This document shows, piece after piece, positions 9,401 through 19,585 of a stretch of DNA of 64,000 nucleotides. The translations under genes and the position numbers were made by a program. Position 1 is the stretch's first letter. Each line of letters starts with the position of its first letter. The DNA is from Zizania palustris (lineage: Eukaryota > Streptophyta > Magnoliopsida > Poales > Poaceae). Below the pieces are notes generated by a model, which was not told where the DNA came from, did no database searches, and saw nothing but the letters and a program-made list of their open reading frames with translations. The stretch lies in NCBI GenBank assembly GCA_019279435.1, contig JAAALK010000079.1, positions 88,034,162 through 88,098,161 of the forward strand, written 5' to 3'.

Positions 9401-10513
9401 ATGCCTCCGAAGCGTGGTCAAGCTTCAGGTCCCCTTCGAAGGTCCCCTCGGACCAACGGAGCCGGGCCCTCAGCTAATCCGACGGTTCCTGCCAGAACCG
9501 ATGGGCGTCGAGCGCCCCGGGGCCCTATACCCCCTCCTACAATGCTTCAGACCGACTACGCAGCAAGCCAAGATCCTGAAGTTCCCTCCGACGAAGACGA
9601 AGGCCCTCCCGAAACCGAGGCTACGCAGCTAGCCAGGCTTCAGGAGGAAGTATCCAGATGGAGGCAAGAGGCCGCCGACCGACTCCGCACTCAAGCTTCC
9701 ACCGAAACTCCAAGGGGGCCTCAAGACGATGGAGCCCGCAATCCCCCAGAAGTTATACAAGTCCAAGAGGAGGCCGAGAATGCCTCCTTCGACAATGAGT
9801 CTCCGTTGCACCCTGATCTGCAGAGAGTGCCTTTCGACCCCAAGTTCAAGGCCTCGAAGCTGCACAAATACTCCGGGGGGTCGGACCCCAGAGAGTTCGC
9901 CCGCTCTTACGCCCTGGCTATAGAAGCAAGCGGAGGGGTGCGAAGCACCATGGCAAAATGCTTCCCCCTCGCTCTCGAAGGCGTGGCGCTCCGTTGGTTC
10001 TGGTCCTTAAAGCCAGGATCGATCAGTTCATGGGAGCAGCTCAAAAAAAAATTCGTGAGCAACTTCCAAGGTACCTTCGTGGCCCCAATGTCCACAGGAA
10101 GTTTGTTTCAAGTAAAGCAGCGGGTGGGAGAAACCCTCCGGGAGTACTTCACACGCTTCGCCCACACCAAGTCACAAATCAAGGGCCTCTCTACCTCCTC
10201 AGTAGTTGATGCTGCCCGCGAAGGGGTGCTGAACCCCGACCTCCTCAGCAAACTCCATCGGAAGCCGGTAACGTCCGTGGCGCAGCTCATGGCATACTTC
10301 GAACAGTATGCCAAGGCAGAGGAAGGATGCCTGCGGCGAGTTGAGGCAACACTACCCACCCTCCGGGAAGTCAAAGGGGAGCAAGAAGCCGCCGCTACAC
10401 CGCAACCTCCACAAGACAGCCGCCCCAACGAGTACAAGCGAGGAAAGAAGCATTTCCGCTCGGAAGTACTAAACATTACACCTTCAGCCTCGAAGGCACC
10501 TGCCAATTTCTAG
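9401..10513 (+). CDS. gag: gag polyprotein of Element 1 (capsid region)
   Basis: A 370-residue frame starting at the ATG at 9401 (upstream in-frame codons have no ATG). The N-terminus is basic and proline-rich. Residues about 150-320 carry the retrotransposon gag/capsid pattern: ALEGVALRWFWSLKPGSI, W-E-Q-L, then FSNFQG- and VKQRVGETLREY-like segments. There is no zinc knuckle before the stop; it lies just beyond it, at the start of pol. The frame ends at a single UAG (10511-10513) and continues open in the same phase into pol, so gag-pol is probably made by stop-codon read-through or the UAG is a recent mutation. The product should form the cytoplasmic virus-like particle. Confidence 0.92.
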   Translation: MPPKRGQASGPLRRSPRTNGAGPSANPTVPARTDGRRAPRGPIPPPTMLQTDYAASQDPEVPSDEDEGPPETEATQLARLQEEVSRWRQEAADRLRTQASTETPRGPQDDGARNPPEVIQVQEEAENASFDNESPLHPDLQRVPFDPKFKASKLHKYSGGSDPREFARSYALAIEASGGVRSTMAKCFPLALEGVALRWFWSLKPGSISSWEQLKKKFVSNFQGTFVAPMSTGSLFQVKQRVGETLREYFTRFAHTKSQIKGLSTSSVVDAAREGVLNPDLLSKLHRKPVTSVAQLMAYFEQYAKAEEGCLRRVEATLPTLREVKGEQEAAATPQPPQDSRPNEYKRGKKHFRSEVLNITPSASKAPANF

Positions 10514-13500
10514 CAGGTAAAAAATTTCAAGGCTGGGCCGCCGGTACCTCAAGAAAGGATGCCTGGAAGGCGCCAGAGTCATTTCTGCTGCGTGCATGGC
10601 GATAATAGAAGCCATGACACGAAGGACTGCAAGACGATATTAACCCTTCGGGGTGAATACCTTGACCGAAATACCAGGAGGGGTACTTCGGACCAAGCTC
10701 CACCTACGGCACGATCGAAGCCTGTTCAAGCTGTGGCCCGAGCTGGTGCCCTCGAAGCCCCTATACGGCTACCGGTGGCCAGTATTATGCCACCACCAAA
10801 GCACGAAGATCCGCAAGACCGCGACAAGAGAGTGGTCCTGCCCATCTCCAGAGGGGGGACCCTCGGCAGCATGTCCAAGAGACAGCGCCGCGAGTACGTC
10901 CGCGAAGTTGGGCACATAGGGACTTCGAGTTCCGCTGAAGGGATGCCAGAATGGTCCCGTGTGCCCATCTCATTCACAGCCAGCGATGCAGTAGGGGTGA
11001 AGTTTCCCCATGCTGACCCATTAGTCATCTCTGCCGATATAGCAGGGGCAGATGTTCAGAGGATCCTGGTGGACGGTGGAAGCTCCGCAGACATACTCTT
11101 CGTTCAAGCCTTCGACCAGATGTGTATACCCCGGAAGCATCTACTCCCAGCAGCCCGGCCGCTTCAAGGGTTCTCAGGACCGCCTCTCGATGCCCTCGGC
11201 CAGATAGGCCTCGAGGTTGCCTTCGGAGAGGGGCCGCTGGCCCGAGTAGAAGAGGTGATTTTCGATGTGGTGGATGCCCCTTACGCTTACAATGCTATTT
11301 TCGGTCGAGGGATGTTAAACCAATTCGGGGCTATAGCGCATCACAACTACCTTTGCCTCAAAATGCCCACACAAGGTGGAGTGCTCACTATTTCAGGAGA
11401 CCAGGCTGTAGCCAGAAGGACGGAATATGGCCACGGGCAGCCATTGGACCCTCGGCAAGTGCATAATGTGGCGGAGAGCGCCAAAGAAGTACCGGAGGCC
11501 TTGAGCCCCCCGAAGGGATCCTCGCTTAAACCAAGCCCGGAGGGTGATGTCGAGACAAGAATAATCTCAGAAGACGGCAAAGAGTACCCAATAAAATTCG
11601 GCAAGGGGCTATCTCCGGAGATAACCGCCTCGTTAGAAGAAGTCGTCAAGAAGAATCTAGACATGTTTGCTTGGACCGACGAAGATATCACTGGGGTCGA
11701 CCGAAGCATCATTGAGCACAGTCTGCTCGTCAACCCGAAGGCCAAGCCGGTGCGCCAGGGGCTCCGAAAGCTATCAACAGAAAGAGCAAATTTAGCCAAG
11801 ACCGAAGTGGAAAAGTTGTTAAAAGCTGGCATTATCAGGGAGGTGGCCCATACTGAGTGGTTGGCCAACCCTGTTTTTGTAAGGAAGAAGGATTCCAGCA
11901 AATGGCGCATGTGTATTGACTTCACCTCATTAAATAAAGCATGCCCGCGAGACCCCTACCCAATGCCCCGAATAGATCAATTAATAGATTCCACAGCCGG
12001 CTCCGAATTATTAAGCTTCCTCGACGCCTATTCCGGGTACCATCAAGTATGGCTGAAGCGCGAAGACGAAGCCAAGACAAGTTTCATAACTCCTTCTGGA
12101 GTATTCTGCTATGTAAGAATGCCTTTTGGTTTGCGGAATGCCGGAGCCACATTTTCTCGCTTAATAGCTAAGGCTTTAGGTCATCAGATAGGCCGCAATG
12201 TCGAGGCCTACATGGACGATATTGTAATAAAAAGTGCTCAAAAGCACCAGCATAGCATAGATTTAGATGAAACTTTCGAGAGCCTCCGAGCATGTGGAGT
12301 ACGCCTCAATCCCGAAAAATGTATATTCGGGGCACAAGCAGGGAAGCTGCTAGGGTACTTAGTTTCGAGCAGGGGGATCGAAGCCAGCCCAACGCAAATA
12401 AGTGCACTGCAAAGAATGGCTCCACCCGAGAATTTGAAGCAAGTGCAGAAACTAGCAGGAAGGCTAGCGGCACTCAGCAGGTTCCTGTCCAGATCGGCAG
12501 AGCGAAGCCTCCCAATTTTCAAGGCGCTCAAAGGCTCCGAAAGCTTCAGCTGGACGCCGGAGTGCCAAAAGAGCTTCGAAGAAATAAAAGCATACCTCGG
12601 AGCATTATCAACTTTAACCGTTCCTCTTCCAGGGGAAACATTGCTTCTATACCTTGCAGCAACAGGTTCAGCAGTAAGCGCAGTACTGGTCCGAGAAGTC
12701 GAGCTTAAAGAAAAGCTGGTACAAAACCCAGTTTATTTTGTCTCGAAGGCATTATCGGGAGCCAAGATCAGATACTCCGAGCTCGAAAAGTTTGCTTATG
12801 CTTTAGTGATGGCCTCGCGAAAGCTAAGGCATTATTTCTTGGCGCATAACCTCATTGTCCCTACATCGTATCCTCTTGGAGATATGCTCCGAAACAAAGA
12901 TTCCACAGGCAGGGTTGGAAAGTGGGCAGTCGAGCTGGCACCCTTCGAAATCTCCTTCACAGCAAGGATGGCCGTTAAATCTCAAATTATAGCAGATTTC
13001 GTGGCAGAATGGACTCCATCCGCAGTATGGACTCCGGAAGAACCCTCCGACGGTTTCTGGACAATATTCTCCGACGGAGCCTATCAAGCATCAGGTGCTG
13101 GAGCAGGGGCAGTAATCTTGTCACCATCAGGGCAAAAGGCAATGTATTCAGCAAGGCTTAACTTCCGAACCACTAATATTGTTGCCGAGTATGAAGGAAT
13201 CTTGCTAGGCCTCCGAAAGGCTAAAGCACTCGGAGCTACAAGGATAGTGATCAAGACAGATTCCCAAGTCGTCGCGGGGCATATTGACAAAAGCTTCCAA
13301 GCAAAAAACCCACATCTCGCGCAATACCTTCAAGAAATCCGCAAGGCAGAAGCAGCATTCAAAGGGTTTACAGTTCGAAGCATACCTCGGGCAGAAAATC
13401 AACTTGCAGATATCCTTGCAAAGGCTGCAGCAGGAGCAGTGGACCTCCCAGAGGGCGCTTTCTACGAAGAATTAGAGCAACCAGCAACTGACCAAGTACC

Positions 13501-14746
13501 CTCGTCAGAAGTAATGTGCATTCCAGCTGCAGATTGGCGAGCTCCGATAATAACTATGTTGCAAAGTACCAACGACCCTCCGGAAGGCCTAGAAGCTCGA
13601 AGATTGCAATCAAGAGCTCGAAATTACAAACTTATTGGGGAAGTACTATATAAGGCCGGAGTATGCTCACCACTGCTTCGATGCATCTCTCAACCTGAAG
13701 GACAAGACATACTTCGAGGCATCCACGAAGGGCTGTGCGGAGGTCATCTAGCTCCTAGAGCGCTAGCAGGCAAGATGCTCCGACAAGGTTTTTATTGGCC
13801 GACAATCGTCAGAGACGCCGAAGACCTAGTTAGAACATGCCAAGGCTGCCAATGGATGGGCAGAAGGAGCCATCGCCCACCAGCTCAACTTCAAGTTATT
13901 GCCCCGGTATGGCCGATGGCTAGATGGGGCATGGACCTCATAGGCCCTTTCCCACCAGCAAAAGGCGGTTTGAAATTTGCGGTCGTAGCAATAGAATACT
14001 TCTCAAAATGGGTGGAAGCAGAGCCGCTAACAGCCATCACATCGAAGAACGTACAAAGGTTCTTCTGGCAGAATATTATATGCAGGTTCGGAGTCCCCAG
14101 AGAATTAACGGTGGATAATGGAACCCAGTTCGAAGCTGATACCTTTCAAACATTCTGTGAAGAACTGGGCATTAAGCTATGCTTCGCAGCAGTGCGACAT
14201 CCGCAATCCAACGGAGCCGTCGAACGAGCCAACGGGAATATCCTCTCCGGGTTAAATCGCCGAATTGTGGGATTGGCCAAGGGCCTATGGGTCGAAGAGC
14301 TACCTAAAATTTTATGGTCTATCCGAACCACGCAAACTAGATCAACCGGTTTCACGCCATTCAGATTGCTCTTCGGAGACGAAGCCATGACCCCTACGGA
14401 GCTCAAAGGGGAGTCACTTCGCGTAACTCAACACGAAGACGAAGATGATCGGAGTGCTTCAATAGACTTGTCAGAAGAAACAAGGCTTCGAGCTGTCGCC
14501 AACCTGACGAAGTACCAAGAGCACACAAAAACGTGGTATGACCCGAAGGTCAAGTTAACTGAGTTAAAACCAGGTCATCTAGTATTGCGAAATGTAATAG
14601 CTCCGAGGAAGCTAGGAAACAAATGGGAAGGACCATATGTTATCTTACGCTCAGGACGCCCCGGATCGTTTAAATTAGATAATTTAGAAGGAGAAGAGTT
14701 GAAACATGCGTGGCATGCGGAGCACCTTAAGAGATATTACGCTTAA
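10514..14746 (+). CDS. pol: pol polyprotein of Element 1 (PR-RT-RH-aRH-IN), intact
   Basis: The frame is in phase with gag after the UAG; the first ATG is at 10559 (1395 codons to TAA). Numbered from that ATG: a zinc-knuckle-like C-x-H...H-x-C cluster at about 9-22; aspartic protease LVDGGSSAD near 170-178; RT with YMDD at 551-554; RNase H1 near 730-800; a second, plant-type RNase H starting FSDGAY at about 837, with Glu in AEYEG and Asp in KTDSQ; integrase HHCC zinc finger (H1056, H1063, C1094, C1097) and catalytic D1126, D1186, E1222 with the D-D-35-E spacing. All catalytic residues are present and there is no internal stop or frameshift over 4.2 kb. The dual RNase H is diagnostic of Tat elements. 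This copy looks able to encode active enzymes. Confidence 0.96.
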   Translation, partial: QVKNFKAGPPVPQERMPGRRQSHFCCVHGDNRSHDTKDCKTILTLRGEYLDRNTRRGTSDQAPPTARSKPVQAVARAGALEAPIRLPVASIMPPPKHEDPQDRDKRVVLPISRGGTLGSMSKRQRREYVREVGHIGTSSSAEGMPEWSRVPISFTASDAVGVKFPHADPLVISADIAGADVQRILVDGGSSADILFVQAFDQMCIPRKHLLPAARPLQGFSGPPLDALGQIGLEVAFGEGPLARVEEVIFDVVDAPYAYNAIFGRGMLNQFGAIAHHNYLCLKMPTQGGVLTISGDQAVARRTEYGHGQPLDPRQVHNVAESAKEVPEALSPPKGSSLKPSPEGDVETRIISEDGKEYPIKFGKGLSPEITASLEEVVKKNLDMFAWTDEDITGVDRSIIEHSLLVNPKAKPVRQGLRKLSTERANLAKTEVEKLLKAGIIREVAHTEWLANPVFVRKKDSSKWRMCIDFTSLNKACPRDPYPMPRIDQLIDSTAGSELLSFLDAYSGYHQVWLKREDEAKTSFITPSGVFCYVRMPFGLRNAGATFSRLIAKALGHQIGRNVEAYMDDIVIKSAQKHQHSIDLDETFESLRACGVRLNPEKCIFGAQAGKLLGYLVSSRGIEASPTQISALQRMAPPENLKQVQKLAGRLAALSRFLSRSAERSLPIFKALKGSESFSWTPECQKSFEEIKAYLGALSTLTVPLPGETLLLYLAATGSAVSAVLVREVELKEKLVQNPVYFVSKALSGAKIRYSELEKFAYALVMASRKLRHYFLAHNLIVPTSYPLGDMLRNKDSTGRVGKWAVELAPFEISFTARMAVKSQIIADFVAEWTPSAVWTPEEPSDGFWTIFSDGAYQASGAGAGAVILSPSGQKAMYSARLNFRTTNIVAEYEGILLGLRKAKALGATRIVIKTDSQVVAGHIDKSFQAKNPHLAQYLQEIRKAEAAFKGFTVRSIPRAENQLADILAKAAAGAVDLPEGAFYEELEQPATDQVPSSEVMCIPAADWRAPIITMLQSTNDPPEGLEARRLQSRARNYKLIGEVLYKAGVCSPLLRCISQPEGQDILRGIHEGLCGGHLAPRALAGKMLRQGFYWPTIVRDAEDLVRTCQGCQWMGRRSHRPPAQLQVIAPVWPMARWGMDLIGPFPPAKGGLKFAVVAIEYFSKWVEAEPLTAITSKNVQRFFWQNIICRFGVPRELTVDNGTQFEADTFQTFCEELGIKLCFAAVRHPQSNGAVERANGNILSGLNRRIVGLAKGLWVEELPKILWSIRTTQTRSTGFTPFRLLFGDEAMTPTELKGESLRVTQHEDEDDRSASIDLSEETRLRAVANLTKYQEHTKTWYDPKVKLTELKPGHLVLRNVIAPRKLGNKWEGPYVILRSGRPGSFKLDNLEGEELKHAWHAEHLKRYYA

Positions 14747-14782
14747 GGCTTCCTTGTAATCACTTGTAACACTCCTTTTATA

Positions 14783-14788
14783 AATAAA
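14783..14788 (+). terminator. Possible polyadenylation signal after pol
   Basis: AATAAA about 37 bp after the pol stop, in an AT-rich pocket. Similar AATAAA words recur in each 118-bp repeat unit. It may shorten sense transcripts; unproven. Confidence 0.35.
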
Positions 14789-14930
14789 GATAAGGGTTGA
14801 AATTTGTTTCGCCCTTCGAACATCCCATCCTCCTGATGGACGCATTAGGAGGTCGGTGATGCTAGTAGAGCCAAGCATTTTTTGCAAAAACCCAAGGGGC
14901 TGACTACGAACCATTGGTTCAGTGGCTCCG

Positions 14931-15640
14931 CCAACCTACGGATTCCAGGCTCCGGCTTGTTAGGATTCGTAGAAGAGTCTAAGGACTTTAAATAAAACAG
15001 AATTTCAAGCCTCCGGGTGCGAAGTATCTATAAAAGAGCCGAAGGTGGCCAACCTACGGATTCCAGGCTCCGGCTTGTTAGGATCCGTAGAAGAGTCTAA
15101 GGACTTTAAATAAAATAGAATTTCAAGCCTCCGGGTACGAAGTATCTGTAAAAGAGCCGAAGGTGGCCAACCTACGGATTCCAGGCTCTGGCTTGTTAGG
15201 ATCCGTAGAAGAGTCTAAGGACTTTAAATAAAACAGAATTTCAAGCCTCCGGGTGCGAAGTATCTGTAAAAGAGCCGAAGGTGGCCAACCTACGGATTCC
15301 AGGCTCCGGCTTGTTAGGATCCGTAGAAGAGTCTAAGGACTTTAAATAAAACAGAATTTCAAGCCTCCGGGTGAGAAGTATCTGTAAAAGAGCCGAAGGT
15401 GGCCAACCTACGGATTCCAGGCTCCGGCTTGTTAGGATCCGTAGAAGAGTCTAAGGACTTTAAATAAAACAGAATTTCAAGCCTCCGGGTGAGAAGTATC
15501 TGTAAAAGAGCCGAAGGTGGCCAACCCACGAATTCCAGGCTTCGGCTTGTCCGGACACGTCTAAAGGCTTTGATAAAGATGTGCAAGTTCGAAGCATACA
15601 GGTGTTCGGACAATCATTGTGCCTAGCGAACCCTTTTATA
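14931..15640 (+). repeat. 118-bp tandem repeat, five full units plus a degenerate sixth
   Basis: Units start CCAACCTACGGATTCCAGG at 14931, 15049, 15167, 15285 and 15403, exactly 118 bp apart; a diverged unit starts at 15521. The full units differ by only a few bases, such as GGGTGCGAAG/GGGTACGAAG/GGGTGAGAAG. Each contains TTAAATAAAACAG, and so a sense-strand AATAAA. Tandem repeats downstream of pol are known in Tat-lineage elements and can seed satellites. There are no unique spacers, so this is not a CRISPR-like array. Confidence 0.97.
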
Positions 15641-15735
15641 TGATAAAAGCTCCGCCACCCACAAGGGGGGTAGGAGGGTAGGAATCACACAGCATACTGT
15701 CGAAGCATTCCACATTAAAATATTATACTCATACA

Positions 15736-16107
15736 TCAAGAAAAATTGTTATCTAAACCCAAATAAAAACGAAGACCCTTTCGACCCCTAGAGCTACCCC
15801 TGCGGCTACTTTGCCCTTCGGAGCTTGAAGTCATCTTTTTAGGCCGGGAACTTCTCTTTTTTCTCGAGGCTCGCAGTTTCTTCTGCTCCTCCTGAAGTTC
15901 GGCCCATGTCAAGAGCCTTTGGGAGCCAGCCTCGGCAAGGTTTTCGGCTTGATACTCCGAGTCAGACCAGTCGATAGGCTCGGAAGACGAAGACCCCTCC
16001 TCCTTTTCTTCCTCTTTAATATAAGACAAAACGTCCCTTCGAACTTCAAGGGTAACCCCCCCCGTCTCCACGAGGAACAGAAAAGCGGGAGCGGCGGTAA
16101 GGTCTCA
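15736..16107 (-). CDS. Small antisense open frame of unknown function
   Basis: A minus-strand frame of about 120 codons without an ATG near its start (the first usable codon is GTG at 16071). The middle is acidic (EEEKEEGSSSSEPIDWSD-type) and the end is basic, rich in Arg-Lys-Ser (RKKRSSRPKK, RRGSSRGRKG). It lies 185 bp downstream of the stop of the spliced antisense gene. It may be a further exon of that gene reached by splicing that skips the stop, a decayed second gene, or chance. I do not recognise a family. Confidence 0.3.
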
Positions 16108-16291
16108 AACTCTCAAGAACTGCCCACTCCTTTCGAAGCTCGGCAGTACTTTCCAAAAGTTCGAAGTCAGGGCTCGAAGGGCACGACAGAACCTAAAAAA
16201 GAGCAGAGCACCCAAGACAAGTACTGTTTATAACTTTCTCATTAATTAAACAAAGTTTACAAGACCACAGGTACACAACAACCCTAAGCGG

Positions 16292-19200
16292 CTAGACCTG
16301 CGGGTCGGTTGGCGGAGCTGGAACCGAAGGCGCTGGCGAAGTTGGGAGTGGTGGCTTCGCTTGAGCTTGCTTTTGCCGGCGGGCCTCGTCGATCCAAGCC
16401 TTAGCAGCGACCTTATGGTCCGCCTTCCATACTGATCGGAAAGCTTCCCAAGCCGAAGCCACCTCCGAAGACGGCCGCAGCAGGTCATCATCCGCGAAGC
16501 CTCCAGGAGACGAACCACTAACCGAATCGAGGGGAATCCGAAGAGATTCGAGGTGACGAAGAACCCCGATGCCGGCGCACTGTCCGGAGATCTCTCCGCA
16601 CCGGACTCCGGAGTTCTTCATCAGCGACGAAGCTACCTGGATCCTCGTCAGCTTCCGGTCGAGCGGCTCGTAGGCTGCAGCAGAGGTCGAAGGGCACATG
16701 GTGCCAAAGTACTCTAACGTACCCTGAAGAGCTTCCAAGGTACGGTCAGCAGTACTGGAATTCTTTCTCTCTGCTACTTCCAGGCTTGCAACAGTCGCGT
16801 CCAACGCGGCCACCCGAAGCATCAAGGAACTCTTCTGAGCCATTGCCTGGCTAAGAGTCCCTTGAAGTTCCACCAGATGTGCGTTCGAAGCAGCCGCATC
16901 CTGGCGAAGCTTTTCGACCTCCGCACGGAGGACCACTCGTTCAGCCTCGGCTTCTTGGGCATGAGAGCGGAGGGCTTCAAGGGCTTCTTCAGACGCTGCC
17001 TTAGCCTTCCGTTCTTCCAAAATTTCTTCATTCAGCCTGAGAGACCTCCCGGTGGAGTCATCAAGAGCTGTTTGAAGGGCGGTAACCTTCCGGTTAAGTC
17101 GATTAATTTCGACCTCGTTGGAAGTCGCTGCCGCTCTAGCAAGGGCGAATTGCTGCAAGGAAAACAAGGTAAGTGCTAAAAAAGTTTTGACCATTAAAAT
17201 GCGGCAACTGTGGTGTCTTTTTCATACCTGAAGGGCAGCCCTTTCGAGGGCCGTGTTGAGGCTCGAAGCCCTAGCCTCGCTCAAGGCGGAGATCAACTCC
17301 GAATTGGCAATATCTTGGCTTCTCTCAGCCAGGGGCTCCAGGAGTCCTCGAAGGCCGCTCCGGTGTTCCAAGAAAGGAGCCAGAAGAGGGAGCCAAGACA
17401 AAGCTCGGGCGTCGTCGTCGGCAGCCTCGTCCTCTGAATTGCCAACGGAGGGCGCAGCTTGGTCAAGACGAAGGCCCAGGCTGGAAATACTCTTACCCCT
17501 CCCCGGCACGAAAGGGGGAGAAGCAAGAACATTCCGACCCTCAGCCGCCACATCTCCGGCTGGAACCACGTTGTCGGAGGCACCTTCAGTAGTCGAGGTC
17601 GCCACGGCCGGAGCCAACTCCGTCCCAGGGAGCACATCGTCCGCCCCGAAGGATACGTTCTCCACCACCAGGCTCGGAGCCCCCAGGGGAGTCGGAGGAT
17701 CCGCTCGGGTAACCGTCTCCGAAGAAGCAGGGACGTCGGGCGCCACCAAGGCTTCAGTACCTGAAGAGGTACCTATTTCAATATCAAGATTAATTAACGT
17801 ATTTTACAGATAGCGATCGAATATCGACGAGAAAGGAAGAGCTCCGGGAAAATACCTCTGAGAGCCTCTTGAGGAAGGATCGCCGGATCCTCCAAGACTT
17901 CGTACATCTGGAGGATATTGTCGAAGTCATCCCCCGAGGTCCTACCTTCGGTTTCGTCCGTCGGAACCACGACCTCCGCGGGAACCCCTTCGGGTGCAGG
18001 CAAGTCGGAGGTAGAGTATGACTCCACTTGCACGTTGACGGGTGCAGGAGGAGTCAATGGAGTTACACTAACACCCTCCCTGTCGGAGAGGTTTGGGGGG
18101 ACCTCTCCCATATCTTCATCAATCAAAAGGTAGGCTTCGAAGGCCTTCGCCGTAGCACCTTCGGAGTCTTCTACCTCTTCGGGAGTCGGGCTCCGCTCAT
18201 CCGGCGACGAAGAAGATGAAGCGGGCGTCAAGTGGGGAGGTTGCTTCGCCGCCTTCTTCTGAAGCGTTTGCTTGCCAGCTTTCTTAGAGGGCTCGGCCGC
18301 TGCTTTCCTCTTGCGGCCCGCCGCTCCGGCTGGGGCGAAGTCGGGAAGCTGCGGGGGCTCCATGCCGAGGGCTCTCCACACCCTATTCGAGCGCTCCCAA
18401 CTCCCCACCAATTCCAGCCTTCTCTGCCTCTCAGCCACCGAAGGGGCTCCGAGAATTCGTTCGGTAGCCCGAACTATGTCATCTGGAGCTAAGGCCAGAG
18501 GCGCCGCTGGAAAGAAAAAGGTATAAGAAGCATAAGTATAATTAATGTGTTCATATAAAATGATGCCGCAGGAGAAAGATGTACCTATGTTTCGGAGGTC
18601 CCCCTCCGAGGCTTGCGGGATGGAGATTGGCCAGCTAGCTCCGAGGGGTGAGATCCGAAGGCCGACGAACTCCTCGGCCAGGTCGCGCATGCTCATGCGA
18701 CGAGCCACTGAAGCAAGTAACCCTAGCCTCGTCGTGAGCAAACTAGGGTTCGGGGAGATGTCTGCCTCCTTCCGGAACCAGATTTCTTGAAGAGGGCCCG
18801 AGAGGGGGGAGTCTTCTCCTACTTCGGCGTAAAACCACCGAAGTATCCAGTTTGTATACCATCGGTCGTTTATGGCCTTCGTAGGGAAATGGAGAGCGTG
18901 CTCCCGCCGTAGCTGGAAGTTAACGCTGCCGAAGGCCACCGTCACCTTCGAGTCCCCCGGCCCATCTTGAGGCTTCGGCTGGCAGATGGCTTCGTGGGTC
19001 GCCGCGAAGACTTCAGAGCGCCCTTCACATCCCTCCGCCCGAAGAGCCCACTCGAAGACGGCCAGGCGGACGATCGCGTTGGGGGACAGTTGAGGCAGGG
19101 TTATGTGGAACAAGTCCAGTACCTCTGCCAAAAAATCCACGGCTGGTAGCCCCAGACCCGCTTCGAAGAACGCCTCGAAGACCACCACTTCTCCGCTCCG

Positions 19201-19479
19201 GGGCCGTGGAGTCGACTCTGTCCCGGGAACTCGAGTCCTCATTCCGGCTCCCAGCTTCCCGTCTACTGCCTCCTCAATGGACTCCGCGGTGCTCACAGAC
19301 TGGCCAATGACAAAGCTCTGGGCCATCTTCTTCTTGGAGGGCGGGCGGAGCGCTCGAGGATTCTTGGGCCAAGCACCGCCCGGAGCCCCCGCCATTGCCG
19401 TTGCTGCCGACGCGGCCCACGCCTGCCGCTGCGCCAGGGTGTTGGCCGCCAATGGAGTGGTGTGGCTGGTTCTCGCCAT
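16292..19479 (-). CDS. Spliced antisense gene of Element 1 (PF04195-like N-terminus plus coiled coil)
   Basis: Four exons: 19479-18585, 18506-17856, 17772-17228, 17152-16292. The introns of 78, 83 and 75 bp all have GT...AG ends and preserve the frame (phases 1, 1, 0), giving about 983 residues from ATGGCGAGAACC at 19479. Residues about 90-260 follow the pattern of the plant 'putative gypsy-type transposon' family (PF04195): FEAFFEAGLGLP, LSPNAIVRLAVFEWAL, VAFGSVNFQLRR and NWILRWFYAE. A basic segment with KRKAAAEPSKKAGKQ is a likely nuclear signal. The middle is acidic and disordered. The last exon has a long heptad-rich coiled coil (NRKVTALQTAL, RAEVEKLRQ). It lies opposite to gag-pol, as do known antisense ORFs of Tat elements. 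Its function is unknown; nuclear DNA-associated or regulatory work is a guess. Confidence 0.82.
18507..18584 (-). other. In-frame 78-bp intron, possibly retained
   Basis: Minus-strand donor ATAG|GTACATC and acceptor CTTTCCAG|CGG. Length is a multiple of three and there is no stop, so retention would add 26 mostly hydrophobic and aromatic residues. AT content is much higher than in the flanking exons, which favours a true intron. Confidence 0.65.
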
Positions 19480-19577
19480 TGCGCTCAAAGTGCTCGAGGG
19501 TGCGGAAGATTGAAGGAAAAGGTGAATCGCAAGAGCAGTGAATGCGGTAAAAAACTTCCAATAATCCCTATTTCCCC

Positions 19578-19585
19578 CTTTTATA
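19578..19585 (-). promoter_or_regulatory. TATA box of the Element 1 antisense gene
   Basis: TATAAAAG on the minus strand about 100 bp before the ATG at 19479, followed by an ATG-free leader. It indicates a separate internal promoter for the antisense gene. Confidence 0.65.

Noticed and set aside
11347..11925. 192-codon antisense frame inside Element 1 pol
   Set aside because: Mirror of the well-supported pol frame; no splice sites, promoter or known motif.
14931..15640. CRISPR-like array
   Set aside because: Units are contiguous 118-bp copies without unique spacers, inside a plant retrotransposon.
17253..17813. Plus-strand open frames opposite the antisense gene (17253-17813, 19103-19513)
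   Set aside because: GC-rich shadows of the spliced minus-strand exons. The minus-strand frame explains the introns and domain motifs.
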